From positions 248,001 through 312,000 of the forward strand of contig NZ_JAERRK010000005.1 of the NCBI RefSeq assembly GCF_016741775.1: a stretch of DNA of 64,000 bases, written 5' to 3'. The stretch's first letter is position 1; each line of letters opens with the position of its first letter. Positions 37,078 through 46,142 of the stretch are shown here, in pieces. The stretch is from Streptomyces actinomycinicus. GTDB taxonomy: Bacteria > Actinomycetota > Actinomycetes > Streptomycetales > Streptomycetaceae. Both the position numbers and the translations under genes were made by a program. The notes beneath the pieces were generated by a model. That model was not told where the DNA came from, ran no database searches, and saw nothing but the letters and a program-made list of their open reading frames with translations.

Positions 37078-38142
37078 ATGGCGACTTTGTGCAGGCCCTC
37101 GGTGTCGGTCCCGGAGCACGTGATCACGATGGAGGACACGCTGGAACTGGCGCGTTCCCGTCACGCCGACCACCCGCAACTGGGGCTCGCTCTGCGGCTG
37201 ATCGAGAACACGGGCGTGAAGACCCGGCACATCGTGCAGCCCATCGAGGAGACCCTCAAGCACCCGGGCTTCGAGGAGCGCAACAAGCTCTACGAGGCCG
37301 AGGCCAAGGCCCGGGTCCCCGCGGTGATCCAGCGGGCGCTGGACGACGCCGAGCTGCTCACCAGCGACATCGACGTGATCATCTACGTGTCGTGCACGGG
37401 CTTCATGATGCCGTCGCTCACGGCGTGGCTGATCAACGAGATGGACTTCGAGAGCACCACCCGTCAGCTCCCGATCGCCCAGCTGGGGTGCGCGGCCGGC
37501 GGTGCGGCGATCAACCGGGCCCACGACTTCTGCGAGGCCTACCCGAACGCCAACGCGCTCATCGTGGCCTGCGAGTTCTGCTCGCTGTGCTACCAGCCCA
37601 CCGACCTCGGGGTCGGATCGCTGCTCTCCAACGGCCTGTTCGGCGACGGCGTCGCCGCGGCGGTGGTCCGCGGCAACGGCGGCACCGGCGTCCAGCTGGA
37701 GCGCAACAGCTCGTACCTGATCCCGAAGACCGAGGACTGGATCGCCTACGACGTCCGGGCGACCGGCTTCCACTTCCTGCTCGACAAGCGGGTGCCCACG
37801 ACGATGGAGCCGCTCGCCCCGGCGCTGCGGGACCTGGCGGGCACGCACGGCTGGGACGCGTCCGACCTGGACTTCTACATCATCCATGCGGGCGGGCCCC
37901 GCATACTCGACGACCTCAGCAAGTTCCTGGAGGTCGACCCGCACGCCTTCCGGTTCAGCCGCGCCACGCTGACCGAGTACGGCAACATCGCGAGCGCGGT
38001 GGTCCTGGACGCGCTGCGCCGGCTGTTCGAGGAGGGCGGCCCCGGCGACCGGGCCCGCGGCATGCTCGCCGGGTTCGGCCCCGGCATCACCGCCGAGATG
38101 ACGGTGGGCCGCTGGGCCACCATGGACGGAGACGCCCGGTGA
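37078..38142 (+). CDS. rppA: Type III polyketide synthase, 1,3,6,8-tetrahydroxynaphthalene synthase
   Basis: Condenses five malonyl-CoA units to 1,3,6,8-tetrahydroxynaphthalene, which oxidises to flaviolin. The 354-residue protein has the catalytic triad in the positions known for RppA: Cys138 in QLGCAAGGAA, His270 in YIIHAGGP and Asn303 in TEYGNIAS. Cys106 in YVSCTGFMMPS, a residue linked with malonyl-CoA priming in RppA, is also present. ATG 37078 follows AGCAGGGA. The gene overlaps the following P450 by four bases and a cupin gene follows, the same cassette as described for flaviolin/biflaviolin pigment in S. coelicolor (SCO1206-SCO1207). A multi-hairpin leader precedes it. Confidence 0.96.
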   Translation: MATLCRPSVSVPEHVITMEDTLELARSRHADHPQLGLALRLIENTGVKTRHIVQPIEETLKHPGFEERNKLYEAEAKARVPAVIQRALDDAELLTSDIDVIIYVSCTGFMMPSLTAWLINEMDFESTTRQLPIAQLGCAAGGAAINRAHDFCEAYPNANALIVACEFCSLCYQPTDLGVGSLLSNGLFGDGVAAAVVRGNGGTGVQLERNSSYLIPKTEDWIAYDVRATGFHFLLDKRVPTTMEPLAPALRDLAGTHGWDASDLDFYIIHAGGPRILDDLSKFLEVDPHAFRFSRATLTEYGNIASAVVLDALRRLFEEGGPGDRARGMLAGFGPGITAEMTVGRWATMDGDAR

Positions 38143-39365
38143 TCGACGAGACGGCGGCCCCCGGCGCCCTGCCGGCCCTGCCCCCGATCCGGCACTGGCC
38201 CGCGCTCGACCTCAACGGCACCGACTTCGACCCGGTGCTGGCCGAGCTGATGGCCGAGGGCCCGGTCACCCGCGTCCAGTTGCCCAACGGCGACGGCTGG
38301 GCCTGGCTGGTCACCCGGTACGACGACGTGCGCACGGTGACCAACGACCCCCGCTTCAGCCGTGAGGCGGTGGTGGCCAGGCCGGTCACCCGGCTCGCCC
38401 CGCACTTCATCCCCGCCCCGGGCGCGGTCGGCTTCCTGGACCCGCCGGACCACACCCGGCTGCGCCGTTCCGTGGCCGCCGCCCTCACCGCGAAGGGCGT
38501 GGAGCGGGTGCGGGCGAGGGCGCGCGGGATGCTGGACGAGCTGGTCGACGACCTGCTGGACGGCGGGCCGCCCGCCGACCTGACGGCGGCGGTGCTCAGC
38601 CCGTTCCCCATCGCGGTCATCTGCGAGCTGATGGGCGTCCCGGCGGGCGACCGGCACAGCATGCACAACTGGACCCAGCTGATCCTCTCCGCCGCGCACG
38701 GCAAGGAGATCAGCGAGACGGCCAAGCGTGAGATGGCGGCGTACTTCTCCGACCTGATCGGGCTGCGCGAGAACAGCACGGGTGAGGACGTCACCTCACT
38801 GCTGGGTGCCGCGGTGGGCCGGGGCGAGGTCACCCTGGACGAGGCCGTCGGCCTCGCCGTGCTGCTCCAGATCGGCGGCGAGGCGGTCACCAACAACAGC
38901 GGGCAGATGTTCTACCTGCTGCTGACCCGCCCCGCGCTGGTGGCACGGCTGCGCGCCGAGCCGGAGATCCGCCGGCCGGCCATCGACGAGCTGCTGCGGT
39001 ACATCCCGCACCGGAACGCGGTCGGGCTGTGCCGGATCGCCGTGCAGGACGTGGACATCGGCGGGGTCCGCATCCGCGCCGGAGACCCGGTCTACGTCTC
39101 CTACCTGGCCGCCAACCGCGACCCCGAGGTCTTCCCGGAACCGGAGACCCTCGACTTCTCCCGCAGCCCCAACCCGCATGTCGCGTTCGGCTTCGGCCCG
39201 CACTACTGCCCCGGCGGCATGCTGGCCCGGCTGGAGGAGGAACTCCTGATGGACGCCCTGCTGGACCGGGTCCCGGGCCTGAGACTGGCCGTGCCGGCCG
39301 ATCAGGTCGCCTTCAGGAAGGGCGCACTGATCCGGGGCCCCGAGGCCCTGCCCGTGACCTGGTGA
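38139..39365 (+). CDS. Cytochrome P450, CYP158A2-like biflaviolin synthase
   Basis: Haem monooxygenase expected to couple two or three flaviolin molecules oxidatively into brown pigments. The 408 residues include the haem-binding loop FGFGPHYCPGG with axial Cys357, ExxR in DELLRYIPHR, and an I-helix QIGGEAVTNNSGQ in which Ala replaces the usual threonine, a known trait of CYP158A2. Wording such as LAPHFIPAPGAVGFLDPPDH agrees closely with what I remember of S. coelicolor CYP158A2. The GTG start at 38139 overlaps the rppA stop (GTGA), giving translational coupling. Confidence 0.95.
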   Translation: MIDETAAPGALPALPPIRHWPALDLNGTDFDPVLAELMAEGPVTRVQLPNGDGWAWLVTRYDDVRTVTNDPRFSREAVVARPVTRLAPHFIPAPGAVGFLDPPDHTRLRRSVAAALTAKGVERVRARARGMLDELVDDLLDGGPPADLTAAVLSPFPIAVICELMGVPAGDRHSMHNWTQLILSAAHGKEISETAKREMAAYFSDLIGLRENSTGEDVTSLLGAAVGRGEVTLDEAVGLAVLLQIGGEAVTNNSGQMFYLLLTRPALVARLRAEPEIRRPAIDELLRYIPHRNAVGLCRIAVQDVDIGGVRIRAGDPVYVSYLAANRDPEVFPEPETLDFSRSPNPHVAFGFGPHYCPGGMLARLEEELLMDALLDRVPGLRLAVPADQVAFRKGALIRGPEALPVTW

Positions 39366-39372
39366 GCTGCCC

Positions 39373-39894
39373 ATGACAGAGACCGAAGGACTGTACGTGC
39401 CACCGGGCCACGGCCGCGTCGTCGAGACGCCGGCCCAGCGGGTGACGTTCAAGGTGACCGGAACGCACTCCCGCATGGCCTCCACCTTCGAGGTGGACGT
39501 CCCGCCCGGCTTCGACGTGGGCGCCCATGTCCACACGCGCAGCGAGGAGTTGTTCTACGTACTCGAGGGCGAGCTGGACGTGCTGGCCTTCGAGCCGCGC
39601 GTGCGCACCCCGGACAACTGGCAGAAGTGGGAGTCGGTTTCGGGCAGCCGGGTGGTCCGCGCGACACCGGGCACGGTCATCGTCGTGCCACCGGGCTGCC
39701 CCCACGCCTTCGCCAACCCCACGGACGCCCCGGCGAAGATGTTCTTCCAGGCCGCTCCCCCGCCGGACCACGAGCGCTACTTCGAGGAGCTGCTGGAGAT
39801 CCTGGGCAACGGGGGCCCTCCGGACCAGGAGGCCATCGAGGCGCTGCGGGCGAAGTACGACATCGAGCAGCTCACTCCGCTCAGGCACCGGTGA
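39373..39894 (+). CDS. Cupin-domain protein of the rppA cassette
   Basis: A 173-residue single-cupin protein: VGAHVHTRSEELFYVLEGEL supplies the two first metal-binding His and Glu, and VIVVPPGCPHAFANPT the last His. A helical C-terminus follows. ATG 39373 starts 8 nt after the P450 stop. In the corresponding S. coelicolor cluster a cupin gene also follows CYP158A2, as I recall; it might be a dioxygenase or isomerase working on naphthoquinone products. The specific reaction is unknown. Confidence 0.85.
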   Translation: MTETEGLYVPPGHGRVVETPAQRVTFKVTGTHSRMASTFEVDVPPGFDVGAHVHTRSEELFYVLEGELDVLAFEPRVRTPDNWQKWESVSGSRVVRATPGTVIVVPPGCPHAFANPTDAPAKMFFQAAPPPDHERYFEELLEILGNGGPPDQEAIEALRAKYDIEQLTPLRHR

Positions 39895-39917
39895 GCCCGA
39901 GCGGCCGCGGGGCCGCG

Positions 39918-39987
39918 GGGCCGCGGGGTGCTGCGCGGGAGACCGCCGGCGGCCTCGCGACCGGATCGCGCAGCACCCCCGCGGCCC
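39918..39987. terminator. Long inverted repeat between convergent genes
   Basis: An arm of 20 bases at 39918-39937 pairs with 39967-39987 with a single bulged G, around a loop of about 29 bases. It lies between the cupin gene and the convergent acyl-CoA dehydrogenase, ending in the dehydrogenase stop codon. A 9-bp tandem triplet GGCCGCGGG begins the first arm. Confidence 0.7.
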
Positions 39988-41216
39988 TAGCGGATCGGCA
40001 TCCCCGCCAGCGTCCGCGCGATGACGAGCCGCTGGATCTCACTCGTGCCCTCGAAGATGGTGTAGATCGCGGAGTCCCGGTGCATCCGCTCGACGGGGTA
40101 CTCGCGGGTGTAGCCGTTGCCGCCCAGGATCTGGATCGCCTGTGCGGTGACCTTCTTCGCGGTCTCGCTCGCGAACAGCTTCGACATCGACCCCTCGGCC
40201 GCGGTGAAGGGCTTGCCGTTGACCGCCATCCACGAGGCGCGCCACACCAGCAGCCGGGCGGCGTCGATCTGCGTCCGCATGTCCGCCAGCTGGAAGGCGA
40301 CCCCCTGGTTGTCGATGATCGGCCGGCCGAACTGCTCACGGGTCGTGGCGTACTCCAGGGCCACCTCGTACGCGGCCCGGGCGGTGCCGACGGCCATGGC
40401 GCCCACGGCCGGCCGTGACGCCTCGAAGGTCGCCATCGCCGCGTTCTTCACACGCTCGCCGCCGGAGGCCTTCGCCTTCTCCCGGGCCCGGGCGAGCCGC
40501 TCGTCCAGCTTCTCCTTGCCGCCGAGCAGACAGGAACCGGGAACGCGGACGTTCTCCAGCACGACCTCAGCGGTGTGCGAGGCGCGGATGCCGTGCTTCT
40601 TGAACTTCTGGCCCTGGGTGAGGCCCGGCGTGCCCGGCGGGACGATGAAGGAGGCGTGGCCCTTGGAGCCCAGCTCCGGGTCGACGACCGCGACGACGAC
40701 GTGGACGTTGGCGATGCCGCCGTTGGTCGCCCAGGTCTTCGTGCCGTTGATCACCCACTCGTCCTTGGCCTCGTCGTACACGGCACGGGTACGCATGGAG
40801 GCCACGTCGGAGCCGGCGTCGGGCTCGGAGGAGCAGAACGCGGCGACCTTGACGTCGTTCTGGTCACCGTACATCTGGGGGATCCAGGTGCCGATCTGCT
40901 CCTCGGTTCCGTTGGCGAGGACGCCCACGGCGGCGAGACCGGTGCCCACAATGGAGAGGGCGATGCCCGCGTCGCCCCAGAACAGCTCCTCCATCGCCAT
41001 CGGGATGCCGAGCCCGGTGGGGTCGAAGTACTGCTGTGCGTAGAAGTCGAGGGAGTAGATGCCGACCTTCGCAGCCTCCTGGATGACCGGCCAGGGCGTC
41101 TCCTCGCGCTCGTCCCACTCGGCGGCGGCGGGACGGATCACGTCCGCGGCGAAGCCATGGAGCCAGTCCCGGACTTCCCTCTGTTCGTCGTTCAGCTCCA
41201 TGGTGAACTCGGCCAT
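39987..41216 (-). CDS. Acyl-CoA dehydrogenase
   Basis: FAD-dependent beta-oxidation enzyme of 409 residues. FCSSEPDAGSDVASMRTRA, INGTKTWATNGGIANVHVVV and QIDAARLLVWRASW are typical; the C-terminal ILGGNGYTREYPVERMHRD and IFEGTSEIQRLVIAR include the expected catalytic region of short/medium-chain enzymes. ATG 41216 follows GGAGGGG. It is divergent from a TetR gene with two inverted repeats between them, so repression relieved by an acyl-CoA is likely. Confidence 0.94.
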   Translation of the reverse strand: MAEFTMELNDEQREVRDWLHGFAADVIRPAAAEWDEREETPWPVIQEAAKVGIYSLDFYAQQYFDPTGLGIPMAMEELFWGDAGIALSIVGTGLAAVGVLANGTEEQIGTWIPQMYGDQNDVKVAAFCSSEPDAGSDVASMRTRAVYDEAKDEWVINGTKTWATNGGIANVHVVVAVVDPELGSKGHASFIVPPGTPGLTQGQKFKKHGIRASHTAEVVLENVRVPGSCLLGGKEKLDERLARAREKAKASGGERVKNAAMATFEASRPAVGAMAVGTARAAYEVALEYATTREQFGRPIIDNQGVAFQLADMRTQIDAARLLVWRASWMAVNGKPFTAAEGSMSKLFASETAKKVTAQAIQILGGNGYTREYPVERMHRDSAIYTIFEGTSEIQRLVIARTLAGMPIR

Positions 41217-41243
41217 GTCCCCTCCAGCGGCGGCACGTGCAAT

Positions 41244-41280
41244 GTTACTAGCGGTAACCCGAGTCTGTTACCGCCCGGTA
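41244..41280. promoter_or_regulatory. TetR-type operators GTTAC-N5-GTAAC and TACCG-CC-CGGTA
   Basis: GTTAC-TAGCG-GTAAC (41244-41258) and TACCG-CC-CGGTA (41269-41280) lie in the gap between the divergent dehydrogenase and TetR genes, 28 bp before the dehydrogenase start. The TTAC/GTAA pattern resembles sites of fatty-acid TetR regulators in actinobacteria. Confidence 0.6.
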
Positions 41281-41387
41281 GGAAAAGTCAACCGTCGATG
41301 ACACCTCGGCAGCCCGTTCGATGTCAGGGGCCCGGGCAGTGTTAGTTTGCGCAGGCGTCACCGAATCAGCACGGGTGGGGAGAGCAC

Positions 41388-42032
41388 ATGGACACCACGC
41401 AGCGGACCGATCAGCAGCGGTCCGCCGACCGCCGACGGCGCGAGCTGCTGGAGGCCGCCGACCGGGTGGTGCTGCGCGACGGCCCGCAGGCGTCGATGAA
41501 CGCCATCGCGGCGGAGGCCGGCATCACCAAGCCGATCCTCTACCGGCACTTCGGCGACAAGGGCGGTCTGTACGCGGCACTCGCCAAGCGGCACACCGAC
41601 GCGCTGCTCGCCTCACTGCGGGCGGCGCTCGACGCTCCCGCCGAACGGCGCGAACGGGTCGAGTCCACGCTGGACACCTACCTCGCCGCGATCGAGGCCC
41701 GGCCCCAGGTGTACCGGTTCCTCATGCACCCGGCGGAGGGGAGCGCGGGCGGCGACCACGGGTTCGACGTCGGCAAGCACTCCGCACCGCTGCTGCGCAG
41801 GATGGGCGAGGAGCTGGCCCAGGTCATCGAGGAGCGGGTGGACCTGGGTCCGGAGAGCCAGCAGCTGGCCCGGGTCTGGGGACACGGGATCGTCGGGATG
41901 ATGCATGCCGCCGGGGACTGGTGGCTGGGCGAACGGCCGTGCTCCCGCGCCGAGTTGGTGCGGTCCCTCGCCGATCTGCTGTGGGGGCGCCTCGCGGCCG
42001 CTGGCGACAGGGTCGGAGGCCCGGGGTTCTGA
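41388..42032 (+). CDS. TetR-family repressor
   Basis: A 214-residue regulator. The helix-turn-helix lies at about residues 18-62 (RRELLEAADRVVLRDGPQAS, then AEAGITKPILYRHFGDK). The C-terminal domain is helical with RPQVYRFLMHP and VWGHGIVGMMHAAGDWW, a pattern seen in lipid-linked TetR proteins. ATG 41388 follows GGGGAG. It is divergent from an acyl-CoA dehydrogenase, its probable target, with paired inverted repeats in between. Confidence 0.93.
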   Translation: MDTTQRTDQQRSADRRRRELLEAADRVVLRDGPQASMNAIAAEAGITKPILYRHFGDKGGLYAALAKRHTDALLASLRAALDAPAERRERVESTLDTYLAAIEARPQVYRFLMHPAEGSAGGDHGFDVGKHSAPLLRRMGEELAQVIEERVDLGPESQQLARVWGHGIVGMMHAAGDWWLGERPCSRAELVRSLADLLWGRLAAAGDRVGGPGF

Positions 42033-42044
42033 CACCGTCCCCTC

Positions 42045-42160
42045 GACGGCGGGTGCGCGGGGTTCGTCGCGGACCGTCGCTGCACGGGGTCTTGGCGCGG
42101 ACCGTCGGTGCGCGGGGCTCGGCGCGGACCGTCGGTGCGCGCGGGGGCTCGTCGCGCGGT
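42045..42160. repeat. Degenerate 28-bp tandem repeat
   Basis: About four imperfect units containing GGCGCGGACCGTCGGTGCGC lie between the convergent TetR and deformylase genes. Units vary by one or two bases in length. No gene is seen. Confidence 0.7.
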
Positions 42161-42173
42161 GCGCCGGGTGGCC

Positions 42174-42728
42174 TCAGGCGGGGCCGGTCCCCCGGTGCCA
42201 CGCAGCTCGGGCGATCCGCCTGTCCAGTCTTCGCCTGCGCCATCCCGTCAGGTGGTCCGCGTACACCCGGCCCGCCAGGTGGTCGCACTCGTGTTGCAGG
42301 CACCTGGCGAAGAACCCGGTGCCGTGCACCGTGACCGGCTCCCCCGTCACCGTGAAGCCCTCCACCACGGCATGGTCGTACCGTTCCGTGCCCGCCTCCA
42401 GACCCGGCAGGGACAGACAGCCCTCCGGGCCCCTGACGACGATCCCGTCCGTCTCCACCAGGCGGGGGTTGACCACATGGCCGAGGTGACGGACGTCCTC
42501 GTCGTCGGGACAGTCGTAGACGAAGACCCGCAGATCGACCCCGATCTGGTTCGCGGCCAGGCCCACCCCCTGCGCCGCGTACATCGTGGCGAACAAGTCC
42601 TCCACGAGGTCCGCCAGCCCGGGGCCGAAGTCGGTGACTTCCCGGCATTGCTCGCGCAGCGGAGCGTCGCCGAGCAGGGTCAGGGGCCGGACGCGCCCGT
42701 GGGCGCCCGGAATGGAACCGTGTCGCAT
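42174..42728 (-). CDS. def: Peptide deformylase
   Basis: Removes the formyl group from nascent protein N-termini. The three motifs are present: GVGLAANQIG, EGCLSLPG with a metal-binding Cys, and QHECDHLAG with two His ligands and the catalytic Glu. The length is 184 aa. ATG 42728 lacks a ribosome site; TACCCT stands 7 nt before it, so leaderless translation is possible. The C-terminal tail (WRRRRLDRRIARAAWH) is very basic. It is likely one of several deformylases in the genome. Confidence 0.95.
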   Translation of the reverse strand: MRHGSIPGAHGRVRPLTLLGDAPLREQCREVTDFGPGLADLVEDLFATMYAAQGVGLAANQIGVDLRVFVYDCPDDEDVRHLGHVVNPRLVETDGIVVRGPEGCLSLPGLEAGTERYDHAVVEGFTVTGEPVTVHGTGFFARCLQHECDHLAGRVYADHLTGWRRRRLDRRIARAAWHRGTGPA

Positions 42729-42880
42729 GGCGGCAAGGGTACGGTTCCTTCAGCTCATGCCCGCCGCCGAAGGTATGGGCCGGGATTCGGGTGTGCGAAT
42801 GGATCTCGATAGGCTGAGGTTCACACCACGTAGCCGGATGGCCCCAGGCGCGGCGCGTACGCAAGGAGGATCGAGAACTG

Positions 42881-44119
42881 ATGGCAGGCAACTCGGACCC
42901 GCTCTCGCCGCGGGCCAAGCTGGCCGTGACCGCGGGCAAGGCGGTCGCTGCGGCATCGCGGGCCGCGGGACGCGGCAGCGGGTCGGTGATCGGTGGCCGG
43001 ATCGCGCTCAGGCTCGACCCCGATCTGCTCGGGCGGCTCGCCCAGAACCTGGACGTCGTCCTGGTGTCCGCCACGAACGGCAAGACCACGACCACCCGGC
43101 TCATCGCCGAGGCCCTGCGCGCAGCGGGCCCGGTCGTGTCGAACGCGCTCGGCGCCAACATGCCTGCGGGCATCACCTCCGCCCTGGCGGGCGGTTCCGA
43201 GGCGAAGTTCGGCGTCATCGAGGTCGACGAGAAGTACCTGGCCGGCGTGGCCCGGGACACCGACCCGAAGTGCATCGCCCTGCTGAACCTCTCCCGCGAC
43301 CAGCTGGACCGCGCGGCCGAGACCCGGATGCTCGCCGAGAACTGGCGCGAGGGCCTGGCCGGCTCCAAGGCCGTCGTCGTCGCCAACTGCGACGACCCGC
43401 TGGTCGTGTGGGCCGCGTCGTCCTCCGCGAATGTGATCTGGGTCGCAGCCGGACAGATGTGGAAGGACGACGCCTGGTCCTGCCCGTCGTGCGGTGGCGT
43501 CATGCAGCGCCCCGGCGACGACTGGTTCTGCGGTGAGTGCGGCTTCCGCCGGCCCACGCCGACCTGGGCGCTCTCCGGCGACCACGTGCTCGACCCGCAC
43601 GGGTCCGCCTGGCCGATCCACCTGCAGCTGCCCGGCCGCGCCAACAAGGCGAACGCGGCCAGCTCCGCGGCCGTCGCCGCGGTCTTCGGGGTGCCGCCGC
43701 AGGTCGCCCTGGAGCGGATGTACCAGGTGCAGGCCGTGGCCGGACGCTACGACGTCGTCCAGTTCGAGAACCGCGACCTCCGGCTGCTGCTGGCCAAGAA
43801 CCCGGCCGGCTGGCTCGAGACGTTCTCCCTCATCGACCCCGCGCCCGCCCCGGTGATCCTGTCCGTGAACGCGCGCGGAGCCGACGGCACCGACACCTCC
43901 TGGCTGTGGGACGTCGACTACACCCGGCTGACCGGCCACCCGATCTTCGTCATCGGTGACCGGAAGCTGGACCTCGCCGTCCGTCTGGAGGTCGCCAACC
44001 AGCACTTCCAGGTCTGCGAGAACCTCGACCAGGCCGTGCAGATGTGCCCGCCGGGCCGGATCGAGGTCATCGCGAACTACACCGCGTTCCAGGACCTGCG
44101 CCGCCGCGTCGGCAACTGA
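42881..44119 (+). CDS. murT: Lipid II isoglutaminyl synthase, Mur ligase-like subunit
   Basis: With GatD amidates the D-Glu of the peptidoglycan stem peptide on lipid II, producing D-iso-glutamine. The 412-residue protein has the Mur ligase ATP-binding motif VSATNGKTTTTRLIAEAL, IEVDEKYLAGV, NLSRDQLDRAAE and a four-Cys zinc ribbon (CPSCGG ... CGECG) inserted in the centre, as in known MurT. A C-terminal DUF1727 region follows. ATG 42881 has AAGGAGG upstream. GatD follows 20 nt later in the same operon. Confidence 0.95.
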   Translation: MAGNSDPLSPRAKLAVTAGKAVAAASRAAGRGSGSVIGGRIALRLDPDLLGRLAQNLDVVLVSATNGKTTTTRLIAEALRAAGPVVSNALGANMPAGITSALAGGSEAKFGVIEVDEKYLAGVARDTDPKCIALLNLSRDQLDRAAETRMLAENWREGLAGSKAVVVANCDDPLVVWAASSSANVIWVAAGQMWKDDAWSCPSCGGVMQRPGDDWFCGECGFRRPTPTWALSGDHVLDPHGSAWPIHLQLPGRANKANAASSAAVAAVFGVPPQVALERMYQVQAVAGRYDVVQFENRDLRLLLAKNPAGWLETFSLIDPAPAPVILSVNARGADGTDTSWLWDVDYTRLTGHPIFVIGDRKLDLAVRLEVANQHFQVCENLDQAVQMCPPGRIEVIANYTAFQDLRRRVGN

Positions 44120-44139
44120 TCTTCGAAGGGCGATCACTC

Positions 44140-44868
44140 ATGAGCGACAACCAACTGCGGCTGGTGTGGATCTACCCGGACCTGCTGAGCACCTACGGCG
44201 ACCAGGGCAACGCGCTCGTCGTGGAACGGCGGGCCCGGCAGCGCGGCCTGGACGTGGCCCGGCTCGACGTGCGCAGCGACCAGCCGATCCCGACCTCCGG
44301 CGACATCTACCTGATCGGCGGCGGCGAGGACCGGCCGCAGCGGCTCGCGGCCGAGCGGCTGCGCCGCGACGGTCATCTGCACCGGGCGGTGGAGAACGGC
44401 GCCATCGTGTTCTCGGTCTGCGCGGGCTACCAGATCCTCGGCCACGAGTTCATCAACGACCTCGGCCAGCGCGAGCCGGGCCTCGGCCTGCTCGACGTGG
44501 TGTCCGTGCGCGGTGAGGGCGAGCGGTGCGTCGGTGACGTGCTCGCCGACATCGACCCGCAGCTGGGTCTCCCCCAGCTGACGGGCTTCGAGAACCACCA
44601 GGGCGTCACCCATCTCGGGCCGACGGCCCGCCCGTTCGCCCGGGTGAAGATCGGCAAGGGCAACGGCACCGGGGACGGCACGGAGGGCGCGTACAACGGG
44701 ACCGTGTTCGGCACGTACATGCACGGTCCGGTCCTCGCCCGCAACCCGCTGATCGCCGATCTGCTGCTGAAGCTGGCGCTCGACGTCAACGCGCTGCCGC
44801 CGATCGACGACCGGTGGTACGAGGCGCTGCGCGACGAGCGCATCGCGGCGGCGCAGCAGCCGGCGTAA
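44140..44868 (+). CDS. gatD: Lipid II isoglutaminyl synthase, glutamine amidotransferase subunit
   Basis: Supplies ammonia from glutamine to MurT. This class I amidotransferase of 242 residues has the nucleophile Cys94 in IVFSVCAGYQILG, the same position as in S. aureus GatD, and a catalytic His in GTYMHGPVLARNP. LIGGGEDRPQ and GFENHQGVTHLG are further conserved parts. ATG 44140 follows GAAGGG; the extension to 44044 overlaps murT. A Gly/Asn-rich loop (IGKGNGTGDGTEGAYNGT) precedes the His motif. Confidence 0.95.
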   Translation: MSDNQLRLVWIYPDLLSTYGDQGNALVVERRARQRGLDVARLDVRSDQPIPTSGDIYLIGGGEDRPQRLAAERLRRDGHLHRAVENGAIVFSVCAGYQILGHEFINDLGQREPGLGLLDVVSVRGEGERCVGDVLADIDPQLGLPQLTGFENHQGVTHLGPTARPFARVKIGKGNGTGDGTEGAYNGTVFGTYMHGPVLARNPLIADLLLKLALDVNALPPIDDRWYEALRDERIAAAQQPA

Positions 44869-45022
44869 CCCGCATTTCAGCGCGATTTCAACGTGGTCCG
44901 GCAGGCTCGTGGCGGGCCCGCCTGACGGCCCGTCCGCTCACATGTGCGGGCGCGTCCAGCAGGCGGACGCCCGCTACGGAGCCACCCCCAGACGCCGGTA
45001 GGGTGGCCGGGAATCCGCCGGA

Positions 45023-45052
45023 CAACGTGGTCCGGTTACCCGGCCCACGTTG
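45023..45052 (+). promoter_or_regulatory. Hairpin immediately before the pfkA ribosome site
   Basis: CAACGTGG and CCACGTTG form a perfect 8-bp stem with an inner CCGG/CCGG pairing, ending one base before the AGAAGG ribosome site at 45053. A TAGGGT box (44999-45004) could be the -10. The stem may modulate translation or act as a DNA operator. Confidence 0.45.
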
Positions 45053-45069
45053 AGAAGGTAATTCGGGCT

Positions 45070-46095
45070 ATGCGCATTGGTGTCCTCACGTCCGGCGGAG
45101 ACTGCCCCGGTCTGAACGCCGTCATCCGGTCCGTCGTGCACCGTGCCGTCGCCGACCACGGCGACGAGGTCATCGGTTTCCGGGACGGCTGGAAGGGCCT
45201 CCTGGAATGCGACTATCTGAAGCTCGACCTCGACGCCGTGGGCGGCATCCTGGCCCGCGGCGGCACCATCCTCGGCTCCTCCCGGGTCCGCCCCGGGCAT
45301 CTGCGGGACGGCGTCGAGCGGGCCAAGGGCCATGTCGCGGAACTCGGTCTGGACGCGATCATCCCGATCGGCGGTGAGGGCACGCTGAAGGCGGCCCGGC
45401 TGCTGTCGGACAACGGGCTGCCCATCGTGGGCGTACCCAAGACCATCGACAACGACATCGCCGTCACCGACGTCACCTTCGGCTTCGACACCGCGGTGAC
45501 GGTGGCGACCGAGGCCCTGGACCGGCTGAAGACCACCGCCGAGTCCCACCAGCGTGTGCTGATCGTGGAGGTCATGGGCCGGCACACCGGCTGGATCGCG
45601 CTGCACTCCGGCATGGCCGCCGGCGCCCACGCCATCGTCGTGCCCGAGCGTCCCTTCGACATCGAGGAGTTGACGCGGAAGGTCGGCGAGCGGTTCGAGG
45701 CGGGCAAGCGGTTCGCCATCGTGGTCGCCGCGGAGGGCGCCAAGCCGCGGCCCGGCTCGATGGAGTTCGACGAGGGCGGCAAGGACATCTACGGCCACGA
45801 GCGCTTCGCGGGGATCGCCCGGCAGCTGTCGGTCGAGCTGGAGCACCGCCTCGGCAAGGAGGCCCGGCCGGTCATCCTCGGACACGTGCAGCGCGGCGGC
45901 ACGCCGACCGCGTACGACAGGGTGCTGGCGACCCGCTTCGGCTGGCATGCCGTGGAGGCCGTGCACCGGGGCGAGTTCGGCAGGATGACGGCGCTGCGCG
46001 GGACCGACATCGTGACGGTGCCGCTGGCGGAAGCCGTGGAGACGCTGAAGACGGTCCCCGTGGAACGGTACGACGAGGCGGAGTGCGTGCTGTAG
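45070..46095 (+). CDS. pfkA: 6-phosphofructokinase
   Basis: Phosphorylates fructose 6-phosphate in glycolysis. The 341-residue protein has GVLTSGGDCPGLNAVIR for phosphate binding, IPIGGEGTLKAARLL, KTIDNDIAVTDVTFGFDTA with catalytic Asp residues and EVMGRHTGWIAL. The glycine in GGEGT, where pyrophosphate-dependent relatives carry Asp, argues for ATP as donor. ATG 45070 follows GAGAAGG; an in-frame extension to 44944 is not supported. A hairpin lies directly before the ribosome site. S. coelicolor has several such genes and the one in this context is pfkA3, as I recall. Confidence 0.94.
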   Translation: MRIGVLTSGGDCPGLNAVIRSVVHRAVADHGDEVIGFRDGWKGLLECDYLKLDLDAVGGILARGGTILGSSRVRPGHLRDGVERAKGHVAELGLDAIIPIGGEGTLKAARLLSDNGLPIVGVPKTIDNDIAVTDVTFGFDTAVTVATEALDRLKTTAESHQRVLIVEVMGRHTGWIALHSGMAAGAHAIVVPERPFDIEELTRKVGERFEAGKRFAIVVAAEGAKPRPGSMEFDEGGKDIYGHERFAGIARQLSVELEHRLGKEARPVILGHVQRGGTPTAYDRVLATRFGWHAVEAVHRGEFGRMTALRGTDIVTVPLAEAVETLKTVPVERYDEAECVL

Positions 46096-46142
46096 GGGGT
46101 TCGTCCCGGGAGGTGCCTGTTCCGTCGCCGGGTGCCGGTGAC

